Virus record (IMG/VR): IMGVR_UViG_3300036864_000038
Location: 1-41,777 of that record
DNA: 41,777 nt
Strand: one strand, 5' to 3'
DNA from: a virus
Part shown: piece by piece, positions 1 to 5,938 of the stretch
Layout: each line of letters starts with the position of its first letter
Numbering within the stretch: the stretch's first letter is position 1
Translations under genes and position numbers: made by a program
Notes under the pieces: model-generated
The model's input: only the letters and a program-made list of their open reading frames with translations
What the model was told of the DNA's origin: nothing
Database searches by the model: none

Positions 1-1
1 A

Positions 2-163
2 CTCACAGAGTTTCAGCAGGCAACAATGATTGCACGTAAAGTGCTGGATGACCCGAATCGTGACCCAGATGATGATTTGGCGATAGTATGTCGTCAATTT
101 ATCAGAGCCGTCGAAAGACTACTCGACGACGCAAGAGATGAAGCACAACCAGCTAACCGTTAA
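2..163 (+). CDS. Small hypothetical phage protein, 5' end outside window
   Basis: The frame is open from the first complete codon at base 2 to a TAA at 161-163, giving 53 visible residues that begin [16 protein letters not shown]. The product is acidic and helical with a run of aspartates (DPDDDLA) and a C-terminal amphipathic helix. An in-frame ATG lies at 26, but the residues before it look like coding sequence, so the true start is probably beyond the window. The stop codon forms the first bases of the AAAGGCCC ribosome site of the next gene, which suggests coupled translation. I do not recognise a characterised function. Confidence 0.6.
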   Translation, partial: LTEFQQATMIARKVLDDPNRDPDDDLAIVCRQFIRAVERLLDDARDEAQPANR

Positions 164-169
164 AGGCCC
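153..169. repeat. 17-bp direct repeat, left copy (CTAACCGTTAAAGGCCC)
   Basis: The 17 bases here recur exactly at 929-945. The two copies sit immediately before and after the pentapeptide gene. Each contains the AAAGGCCC start-associated motif and a TAA stop, although the stop is used in different frames at the two sites. Confidence 0.9.
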
Positions 170-173
170 CGCT

Positions 174-932
174 GTGAAATTCTCCGTCAACAATCGCTTT
201 TCTGGTGCGGTTCAATTCACCGCTGAGATTGAATGCGCGGACGCTGCGTCAACTTCAATCAAACTTGGCCTAGCCGTACAATGGGCAATTAAAAGCCGGG
301 CCGACCTGAGAGGGGCCTACCTGAGCGGGGCCGACCTGAGCGGGGCCTACCTGAGCGGGGCCGACCTGAGCGGGGCCGACCTGAGCGGGGCCAACCTGAG
401 CCGGGCCAACCTGAGCGGGGCCAACCTGAGCCGGGCCAACCTGAGCGGGGCCAACCTGAGCGGGGCCGACCTGAGAGGGGCCTACCTGAGCGGGGCCTAC
501 CTGAGCGGGGCCGACCTGAGAGGGGCCTACCTGAGAGGGGCCAACCTGAGCGGGGCCGACCTGAGCGGGGCCGACCTGAGCGGGGCCGACCTGAGCGGGG
601 CCAAAGATGCAGACTACGCTATCGCCTGTACGCGCATCCTACCAGACGGCGACCTGATCGCATGGAAGAAATGCAAAGATGGTGTGATCGTGAAACTGCG
701 AATTCCAGAAGCCGCAAAGCGCAGTCACGCATTTGGGCGCAAGTGCCGCGCTGAGTATGCCGACGTTCTTGAAGTGATCGGCGCTGAAATTGGTATCGGT
801 CAACATGACAATAAAACAGAATACAAGGTGGGCCAGCGCGTCACTCCTGACAAGTGGGATGAAAATTGGATTGAAGAATGCTCGCACGGAATTCATTTCT
901 ACATCACCCGCGCCGAAGCTGAAGCGCACTAA
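174..932 (+). CDS. Pentapeptide-repeat protein with C-terminal DUF5758-like domain
   Basis: I prefer the GTG at 174 over the upstream in-frame ATG at 138. AAAGG lies 7 nt before the GTG, as in the neighbouring genes, and the resulting N-terminus ([20 protein letters not shown]) looks like the normal start of this family. Residues 1-42 form a leader domain. Residues 43-142 are 20 perfect pentapeptides of the form A(D/N/Y)L(S/R)(G/R), which fold as a right-handed quadrilateral beta-helix of about five coils. Residues 143-252 match the conserved domain found after such repeats, with motifs [16 protein letters not shown] and [17 protein letters not shown]. Some pentapeptide proteins (Qnr, MfpA) mimic DNA and bind gyrase; that role is only a possibility here. 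The gene sits in a run of small accessory genes. Confidence 0.85.
   Translation: MKFSVNNRFSGAVQFTAEIECADAASTSIKLGLAVQWAIKSRADLRGAYLSGADLSGAYLSGADLSGADLSGANLSRANLSGANLSRANLSGANLSGADLRGAYLSGAYLSGADLRGAYLRGANLSGADLSGADLSGADLSGAKDADYAIACTRILPDGDLIAWKKCKDGVIVKLRIPEAAKRSHAFGRKCRAEYADVLEVIGAEIGIGQHDNKTEYKVGQRVTPDKWDENWIEECSHGIHFYITRAEAEAH
300..599 (+). repeat. 20 tandem copies of a 15-bp coding repeat
   Basis: Twenty consecutive 15-bp units follow GCC-(G/A/T)AC-CTG-AG(C/A)-(G/C)GG. Only three of the fifteen positions vary, and every variant changes an amino acid: Asp/Asn/Tyr, Ser/Arg and Gly/Arg. No synonymous difference occurs anywhere in the array, pointing to recent expansion or homogenisation. 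The array encodes the beta-helix of the pentapeptide protein. Confidence 0.95.
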
Positions 933-945
933 CCGTTAAAGGCCC
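929..945. repeat. 17-bp direct repeat, right copy
   Basis: This is an exact second copy of the 153-169 sequence. It starts at the last base of the final sense codon of the pentapeptide gene, runs over its stop, and supplies the AAAGG ribosome site for the gene beginning at 952. Confidence 0.9.
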
Positions 946-951
946 GCAGTT

Positions 952-1167
952 ATGGACGATACGCGCATTCTCATCGCCAAGGGTGGCAAAAAGCGGGAGA
1001 TAAGCTTCCCGTTTGAACTGTGTCTTTCGCGGGCGGCGGCAAGATGGTTACGCGATCAACTCAAACAGATGGACCACGATGAAAGCCCGTATGGCTGGAT
1101 TACAATAGCGCATCCAGTCGATATGCAAGGTCAACCCAACACCCAGCCCTCCCGCTGGGAGGATTAA
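952..1167 (+). CDS. Hypothetical small protein (71 aa)
   Basis: The gene starts at an ATG 9 nt after AAAGG of the 938-945 motif and ends in a TAA that overlaps the next AAAGGCCC motif. The protein is mixed alpha/beta with a basic N-terminal strand (RILIAKGGKKREISF), a central helix (LSRAAARWLRDQLKQMD) and a polar, proline-containing tail. No membrane segment, signal peptide or metal motif is visible. It belongs to the compact plus-strand run of short accessory genes. Function unknown. Confidence 0.65.
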   Translation: MDDTRILIAKGGKKREISFPFELCLSRAAARWLRDQLKQMDHDESPYGWITIAHPVDMQGQPNTQPSRWED

Positions 1168-1177
1168 AGGCCCGATC

Positions 1178-1372
1178 ATGACATACATGGAAGCCGACGA
1201 AGAACGAGAAATCAACGATGCGTTCGATAAAATTGACGCGCAGCGTGGGACGATCAAACGGCTGCGCGCGTTGCTTAAAAATGTGCGTCCGTATGTCGAG
1301 AGTTGCGCTGATGACACGCTGCCAAACCCAGCAGCAGACATGCTGAAAAAGATTGACGAAGCCCTAGCCTAG
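1178..1372 (+). CDS. Hypothetical small coiled-coil protein (64 aa)
   Basis: Translation starts at an ATG 7 nt after AAAGG (1166-1170), whose first bases include the stop codon of the upstream gene. The product is predominantly helical and charged. Residues 5-37 form a likely coiled coil (EADEEREINDAFDKIDAQRG and following), and a second short helix ends the protein. Similar short helical proteins are common among phage early genes, but no function can be assigned. Confidence 0.65.
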   Translation: MTYMEADEEREINDAFDKIDAQRGTIKRLRALLKNVRPYVESCADDTLPNPAADMLKKIDEALA

Positions 1373-1418
1373 AAATGCTCGGCATCATAAGAAATCGAAA
1401 ACCAGGACCAAAGCCAAA

Positions 1419-1601
1419 ATGAAAATCTCGGCCGGAAGCGCAAAGATCGGTGGCCCGCTATGTCTCTATGATGAGAATGGCGATGCCGTCGCGCTTATTT
1501 CTGAGAAGCGTGCGGATAAAGAGAAAATTGCGCTTGCGATCGTCAAGGCGGTTAACGACGCAGGCGGGATCGAAATTCAGCCGCTACAGCAACCCAATTA
1601 A
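1419..1601 (+). CDS. Hypothetical small protein (60 aa)
   Basis: The ATG at 1419 gives a 60-residue protein with alternating short strands (KISAGSAKIGGPLCLYDENG, AVALISEK) and a helix (KEKIALAIVKAVNDAG). The upstream spacer AGGACCAAAGCC is a weaker ribosome site than in its neighbours. Its TAA stop runs into another AAAGGCCC motif at 1601-1608, which is followed by a GTG opening only 13 codons; I do not count that as a gene. Function unknown. Confidence 0.6.
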   Translation: MKISAGSAKIGGPLCLYDENGDAVALISEKRADKEKIALAIVKAVNDAGGIEIQPLQQPN

Positions 1602-1661
1602 AAGGCCCGTGACTAAAGCCAAATCCACGTTACAATACGTTTCCACATGAGGAGGGACTTG

Positions 1662-2114
1662 ATGAAATTACTGATTGCGCTCGCTACCATCGTGCTTGTG
1701 AGCATACTATCGGCCCCGGCTCACAGCCATTTCGTTCCAGGCTGCTTTCAGGGCGTGCCAATGCTGATGAACCCGCACTGTCTGCCTGGGCACCCAGGCA
1801 ATGTGCCGCCGCCGTCTAATAATGGTAGCGGGTCTGGTGGGTCACCGACTGGCGACGGTGGCAATGTCAACTGGTTTCAGAACGGCGGTGGGGCAGCGTG
1901 GGGCGGAGGATGTTTTGTAAGCCAGCTCGCGCACTTCATTGCTGTTGGTATCGTCTACAATCGCGTCCGTACGGACAAGGAAGTTGAAGCCAACATGGCA
2001 TTTTGTTCGGTTGTCGGCATTCCGTTATGGGTAGCGCGCTGGGGTGATGGCACGCGCGTTCCGAAACCAATGCCGGATACGCCGATGCCTCGATATGAGG
2101 CTTGGTCGAAATAA
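1662..2114 (+). CDS. Secreted or periplasmic hypothetical protein with glycine-rich linker
   Basis: A strong AGGAGGG site at 1650-1656 supports the ATG at 1662 rather than the in-frame ATG at 1647. The N-terminus is a classical signal peptide: MKLL, a hydrophobic core, and a likely cleavage after APAHS. The mature part has a proline/glycine/serine-rich linker around residues 45-70, a more hydrophobic segment (SQLAHFIAVGIVYNRVRT) and four or five cysteines that could form disulfides outside the cytoplasm. It is the last plus-strand gene and converges directly on the lysis genes. It could act at the envelope, for example in exclusion of other phages, but this is inference from export alone. Confidence 0.7.
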   Translation: MKLLIALATIVLVSILSAPAHSHFVPGCFQGVPMLMNPHCLPGHPGNVPPPSNNGSGSGGSPTGDGGNVNWFQNGGGAAWGGGCFVSQLAHFIAVGIVYNRVRTDKEVEANMAFCSVVGIPLWVARWGDGTRVPKPMPDTPMPRYEAWSK

Positions 2115-2115
2115 C

Positions 2116-2547
2116 CTAACGCGAAGATGGTGTTCGCTGAATAGCTTCCAGAAGTCTTAAAATATCATCCCGCTCGCGCCTCATCTTATCGGATTGAGCG
2201 TTGAGCGGGACTTCTGCTGGGGTGCCGCGAACTTTGAACTTCTGAATATCGTTGTCCAATAGTTGTTTCTCTAGTTCGTTCAGCCGGCCGATTGCGAGTT
2301 GCGCCTTGATATCGGTGACGCCGTTTCGCAATGGCGCAGACTTGTCAAGGATTTCGTCGTCAACGTAGCCACGATGCGCGAGCAGGTAGCGCGTCAACCC
2401 AATATCGCCACCAAGTTTGACGAACGTGATGATGGCTGTGGCCCCAACTATGATACTGATAGTCCAGCGCAAACCCCAGCGGGTGCCGCCAAGCCACGCG
2501 CCAAAAGTTATCTGTTTGTCCTGTTTACGAGACTTACGGACAGCCAC
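2116..2547 (-). CDS. Single-span membrane protein with coiled coil, possible i-spanin
   Basis: The 143-residue product has a basic N-terminal cytoplasmic tail, one membrane segment at about residues 27-46 (TISIIVGATAIITFVKL) and a charged helical domain (residues 85-140) likely to form a coiled coil. This resembles inner-membrane spanins (Rz-like), which join inner and outer membranes in the last step of lysis. Its position directly after holin and endolysin supports the idea. No separate outer-membrane lipoprotein partner was found embedded or downstream, so the assignment is tentative. It is the last gene of the late block. Confidence 0.55.
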   Translation of the reverse strand: MAVRKSRKQDKQITFGAWLGGTRWGLRWTISIIVGATAIITFVKLGGDIGLTRYLLAHRGYVDDEILDKSAPLRNGVTDIKAQLAIGRLNELEKQLLDNDIQKFKVRGTPAEVPLNAQSDKMRRERDDILRLLEAIQRTPSSR

Positions 2548-2548
2548 A

Positions 2549-2797
2549 TCACCCCTGCTGAGAAATGCTTGGCGTTGTTGGAGGTAGAACGCCAGGGAGC
2601 ACGCTCGTTGCCGAGTTTCCGGTCATACCGTGACCCAGCCAATTGATAAGCGCGAGGACGGCCGGCGCGAAAATTGCGTACTTGCTACCGAGAAGGCCCG
2701 TGATGGTGTCGGGCGTAAGGAAAAAGCTCAAGATTGAGCCCCAAAACGCTGCGGCGTTCGCCCAAGTGAAAGCGTTGGTTCCTGTCGTCGCGTTCAT
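2549..2797 (-). CDS. Putative holin
   Basis: The start is the ATG at 2797, one base past the endolysin stop and preceded by an AGGGAG ribosome site; the longer open frame back to 2839 overlaps the endolysin and lacks such a site. The 82-residue protein has two hydrophobic segments (about residues 12-30 and 40-55) separated by a short polar turn (TPDTITG) and a proline/serine-rich tail. Small size, two spans and adjacency to the endolysin gene fit a class II-like holin that permeabilises the inner membrane. No homologue is recognised with certainty. Confidence 0.6.
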   Translation of the reverse strand: MNATTGTNAFTWANAAAFWGSILSFFLTPDTITGLLGSKYAIFAPAVLALINWLGHGMTGNSATSVLPGVLPPTTPSISQQG

Positions 2798-2798
2798 G

Positions 2799-3215
2799 TT
2801 AGCTCCCTGTTGTTGGTTCGATGTGCCAGGGCGCAACATCGTCGTACTTGGTGGACTCGGGCCCTACCGAGATATGAACATGATGATCGTGCGGATTTGC
2901 TCCACTATACGGTCGCCACACCCACGGCTGCACCAACGAGCTGCAAATCCGACGATCCGAAATAATATACTTGATGCGCGGGTCTTTGGATAGACGCAGG
3001 ATTTCGGCCAATATGTGCGAGGTCGGGCCGCCGATCGGATCATTGGTTATATCGAGAGCGCAGACGACGCCGGCATCGTTCGGATTATGATCGGACGTGC
3101 GCGCGGAGTGCGCAGTATCCCCGATCGTCCCGTCCCAATCCTTTTTGCGGCTAGGCCAGCGCGTGTTGACCTGCGAGCGCAAGACTTCCAGAGATTTAGC
3201 CAACCGCCAGCTCAT
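2799..3215 (-). CDS. Endolysin, M15-family peptidase
   Basis: The 138-residue protein carries the zinc peptidase signature of phage M15-type peptidoglycan endopeptidases: SDHNPNDAG with His43, ALDIT with Asp55, and NPHDHHVHIS with His114 as likely zinc ligands. The fold fills most of the protein and no wall-binding domain is present, as is usual for phages of Gram-negative hosts. There is no signal peptide, so access to the wall should depend on the adjacent holin. Its start overlaps the previous stop by one base (TAATG). Confidence 0.85.
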   Translation of the reverse strand: MSWRLAKSLEVLRSQVNTRWPSRKKDWDGTIGDTAHSARTSDHNPNDAGVVCALDITNDPIGGPTSHILAEILRLSKDPRIKYIISDRRICSSLVQPWVWRPYSGANPHDHHVHISVGPESTKYDDVAPWHIEPTTGS

Positions 3216-3496
3216 TACATAATCTTTGCGGCTTTAGCGGCAGCTTCCAGCGCGTCCAACCGTTCTAATACTGTCAGAGGCTTTGGTGCGGCTTTGATCG
3301 CCGCCGCGGCAATATCGTTTGCCGCCCACTCAGACTTCAAGCTGGCTGCGTCTTGCGCGCTCATGAGCAAATCATGGCCGCTGTCATTGTAAAACACGTT
3401 CTTTGCATCAGCGCGTAGATCAGCTTCCGCCTCGGCGGAATAGGCCACAAAAAGAACTGCGCCGTCCTCATCAGTCGCCTTTTGGTATAAGGTCAT
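3215..3496 (-). CDS. Hypothetical protein following fibre gene (93 aa)
   Basis: The gene overlaps the upstream fibre-like gene by ATGA and the endolysin start by one base, so it is certainly part of the late operon. The protein has an N-terminal strand-rich part (MTLYQKATDEDGAVLFVAYS), a central helix and an alanine-rich C-terminal helix that could be a coiled coil. Small proteins in this position often act as fibre assembly chaperones or virion components, but no motif establishes this here. Confidence 0.6.
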   Translation of the reverse strand: MTLYQKATDEDGAVLFVAYSAEAEADLRADAKNVFYNDSGHDLLMSAQDAASLKSEWAANDIAAAAIKAAPKPLTVLERLDALEAAAKAAKIM

Positions 3497-4545
3497 GATG
3501 TCTTGACCCCGTAAATGTTGATCGTCCCCGATGCGATGTTACCGCTCGACATGATAAACTGAACTGCGTTAACCGCCGTCGTCACACCATTGTACCCGCC
3601 GCCAAAGTATGCTCCAGCTCCGACGCTATTTGCATCGTCCAATACCAATACCCCCGTACAATATTTCACTGCCGCACTGTTTGGGTTCACAAATGTCAAA
3701 GTGCCATTACAGCCGCCGAGAGCGGTATTTTTAAGTGGGCCTGCTGTTACGCCGTCACCGGCAAGTGGATATCCTGTTGTAAACGCCGTCGCCGTATTGT
3801 TCGGAATATCAATATAGGTGCAAACATAGTCGGTATTTTTGTATGTCGAACCGCCATCGACAGAGACGCGCATGAAAAACTGCACAGTGTCCGTCGCTGG
3901 GATCACATTGGTTAACTCAAATTTGTAGATATCGTATGTGCTCGTGATGTGTGTGGTATCCACCAATGATGCGGACGACGAAGCAGTGAGCTTCGCGAGC
4001 CACACAACGGAGCTGCCGCTAGTGGCCGGCACGCTGTAGGCCCCGGTTCCGTCAAGAAACTTGGTCGCGTCGTTCGGCGCCTTCGGAGCGAAGCCGTGCG
4101 CGGTTATGGATACGTTGTCCGTCGTGTTGTCTGCGAGCGTGATAAATCTCTCACTGACTCCACCTAGCGGCGTAATCAGAAAACCGCCCGCCCCGCCACT
4201 GAGTGTGGACACGTAGGTCGCAAGATAAACTTGAGCTGCGATGAGATCGAGGTTCCCAATCTGCGTGGTGCCGTCAAGCTTATAACAATTCAATGCAGCG
4301 AGAGCGCCGACCTTCAAAGTTGTCGCGCCAGTCGTCGAATTGGCTGGCGTGAAAGAATACTGCACGTAATTTACATACGCCGGTCCGGTGTAGCCAAAGA
4401 GTGACGGGGTGAGCGTGATGACGTTGGTGCCCGACGCCGTGCAGGCGACAATACCCATCGCCGACAAATTGCTGGATTGAGCGTCCAGCGTCGTACTCGC
4501 CGGCTGGTTACCTCCTGAGAGCGCACTGAATACGACCCATGCCAT
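3493..4545 (-). CDS. Tail fibre / receptor-binding-type protein
   Basis: The 350-residue protein is rich in Ser, Thr, Gly, Asn and Ala, with almost no charged helices, as expected for beta-structured fibres. The middle carries an AHGFAPKAPNDATKFLDGTG-type segment that is common in phage fibres just before the tip. The C-terminal 170 residues look like a jelly-roll tip that ends in strands (ASGTINIYGVKTS). It lies directly after another fibre-like gene and before the lysis cassette, the usual place for host-recognition genes. The receptor cannot be inferred. Confidence 0.75.
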   Translation of the reverse strand: MAWVVFSALSGGNQPASTTLDAQSSNLSAMGIVACTASGTNVITLTPSLFGYTGPAYVNYVQYSFTPANSTTGATTLKVGALAALNCYKLDGTTQIGNLDLIAAQVYLATYVSTLSGGAGGFLITPLGGVSERFITLADNTTDNVSITAHGFAPKAPNDATKFLDGTGAYSVPATSGSSVVWLAKLTASSSASLVDTTHITSTYDIYKFELTNVIPATDTVQFFMRVSVDGGSTYKNTDYVCTYIDIPNNTATAFTTGYPLAGDGVTAGPLKNTALGGCNGTLTFVNPNSAAVKYCTGVLVLDDANSVGAGAYFGGGYNGVTTAVNAVQFIMSSGNIASGTINIYGVKTS

Positions 4546-4548
4546 CGG

Positions 4549-5163
4549 TTAGGCTCCGGCCTGGAACAAGAGATAGTTTGAGGGGTTGTAAGTAAATTGC
4601 GCGAACGTGATTGCGTCGGTGCCAACTGTCGTGACCGACGACGAAATCACCCATTGCGTTACCGCGTTGGCCGTACCGCTGATCACCGGGATGGCCCCCG
4701 TATCGTTGATGTCTGACGAGGCGTTGAAATCCACAGCGCGCGTCAAAATCCAAGCAAGCCCAACCGCCGCTAACTGAGATACCACGTACACGCCGTTTTT
4801 GGCGGCCCCCAGCCCCCCGCTATCGCCTTCGTTCTTGACTAAAATGCGCTGGCCGAGCGTCGGCGTCACGCCATCCACGACCAACGCCGTGTTCAGTGTT
4901 AACGTCGTGATGAACGCCCCCACGCCAGAAGCGCCGTTGTTGTAGGTCGGAGAGTTCGGCAGCTTGACCGCCGACGCGGCGGTCACCGCGACCGCGGGGT
5001 TAACGCCAGCAACGGCGTTGCTGATGGCGGTTGCAGCAAATGCGGTCGTGCTGATCTGAGTTGAGCTGTCGCCCACGCTAGCAGTTGGAGCCGTGGGCGT
5101 GCCGGTAAACGCCGGTGACGCCAGCGGCGCGTACACACCAACAATAGGCGGGTAATATGGCAT
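4549..5163 (-). CDS. Tail fibre-like protein (204 aa)
   Basis: The start at 5163 (MPYYPPIVGVYAPLASPAFT) is 2 nt past the preceding stop; the longer frame to 5214 has a shadow-like basic prefix. The motif APLASPAFTGTPTAPTA near residue 11 is a hallmark of phage tail fibres, where it forms part of a repeat on the shaft. The following region has strands and a segment (GQRILVKNEGDSGGLGAAKN, YVVSQL) resembling phage baseplate or fibre beta domains. It probably forms a proximal fibre segment that works with the 3493-4545 product. Confidence 0.75.
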   Translation of the reverse strand: MPYYPPIVGVYAPLASPAFTGTPTAPTASVGDSSTQISTTAFAATAISNAVAGVNPAVAVTAASAVKLPNSPTYNNGASGVGAFITTLTLNTALVVDGVTPTLGQRILVKNEGDSGGLGAAKNGVYVVSQLAAVGLAWILTRAVDFNASSDINDTGAIPVISGTANAVTQWVISSSVTTVGTDAITFAQFTYNPSNYLLFQAGA

Positions 5164-5165
5164 AT

Positions 5166-5465
5166 TCAAACCTTGAACTCCGTCACCCTTGCGTTTCCGT
5201 TCGCGCTTGCCCAAATTCCGTTGATCTCGCCGACATAGTTGTACGGGACTTCGTAATAGCTGGCAGCCGCCATCTGTACCGTGTAGGCCGAAGTGCTCGC
5301 CGTTGCGGCTGATAACAGGAGGTACAAAACCGCCGTCGAGTCGTTGTAGATCGACACACCCATGCGAGCGAAAGCGTCACTCGCGGCAATAATCTGGACT
5401 GACGAGGCGCTGGACGCCACGCTTGTTTGCGTGCCGGTACTTGACGTACCAAGTGCTTTGCTCAT
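5166..5465 (-). CDS. Small virion-type protein (99 aa)
   Basis: The sequence is a compact beta protein with a low-complexity Ser/Ala/Thr N-terminus followed by strands (SIYNDSTAVLYLLLSAATAS, YYEVPYNYVGEINGIWASAN). This pattern recurs in small structural proteins of many phages near fibre genes, but I know of no firm function. It lies immediately upstream of two fibre genes. No clear ribosome site is visible before the ATG. Confidence 0.6.
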   Translation of the reverse strand: MSKALGTSSTGTQTSVASSASSVQIIAASDAFARMGVSIYNDSTAVLYLLLSAATASTSAYTVQMAAASYYEVPYNYVGEINGIWASANGNARVTEFKV

Positions 5466-5507
5466 GGTGGGCCATGACTAGCAATGTAGGTGGGTAATGC
5501 CTAGGTG

Positions 5508-5762
5508 CTAACCCTTTCGATAATAAAGCACCACCAGTGGCAGCAGGATTCCCAAGGAGAACCCCGCGCCAGCGTAGAGGCGCAGAATGGACGGATCGAG
5601 CACGGCATATCCCCAGACCGCAACGCCGCCCAGCACTGCAATCAATGCAAGCATGCGGGCGGACGCAATCTCAATCACCATTTCCAGCATCTTCACGCCC
5701 GACTGACCGGGGTCTTTGGGTTGCTGGGTCGCGAACAGGGGCTTGACGTTTTCCTCGTTCAT
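5508..5762 (-). CDS. Small two-span membrane protein
   Basis: The 84-residue product has a polar N-terminal third, then hydrophobic segments at about residues 36-54 and 62-80 separated by DPSILRLY and ending in YYRKG. Membrane proteins of this size can be holins or superinfection proteins. Because a better holin candidate sits beside the endolysin, I leave the function open. It overlaps the upstream gene by ATGA. Confidence 0.6.
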   Translation of the reverse strand: MNEENVKPLFATQQPKDPGQSGVKMLEMVIEIASARMLALIAVLGGVAVWGYAVLDPSILRLYAGAGFSLGILLPLVVLYYRKG

Positions 5763-5938
5763 TCGAACATGTCCTTTGCTGACCGGGATTTCTTCGGGAC
5801 GGTAATTTCTAGCAAGGCGCGGCCCTCCGCAACGGCTTTGAGCTTTTCCGCGATCGTCGCCTCCTTGTCATCCAAGATGGCGCGCACAGTTTCTTCCAGC
5901 ATGGTCTGAAACTTCTGTTCAGCGTTGGGGCGCGGCAT
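5759..5938 (-). CDS. Hypothetical helical protein (59 aa)
   Basis: The frame starts inside the end of the giant upstream gene. ATG at 5938 is my choice, with a second possible ATG at 5950. The product MPRPNAEQKFQTMLEETVRA continues as one charged helical segment ending in SAKDMFE. The reading frame upstream of 5950 is arginine-rich and looks like a shadow of the giant gene. It overlaps the next gene by ATGA, which supports real translation. Function unknown. Confidence 0.55.
   Translation of the reverse strand: MPRPNAEQKFQTMLEETVRAILDDKEATIAEKLKAVAEGRALLEITVPKKSRSAKDMFE

Noticed and set aside
300-599. CRISPR-like array
   Set aside because: The repeats are contiguous without unique spacers and are in-frame codons of the pentapeptide protein.
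300-599. Diversity-generating retroelement target
   Set aside because: Variation is limited to fixed non-synonymous positions, but no reverse transcriptase or template repeat is present in the window.
3493-5163. Invertible fibre segment controlled by the recombinase
   Set aside because: I saw no inverted crossover sites around the fibre genes and no partial duplicate fibre ends in opposite orientation.
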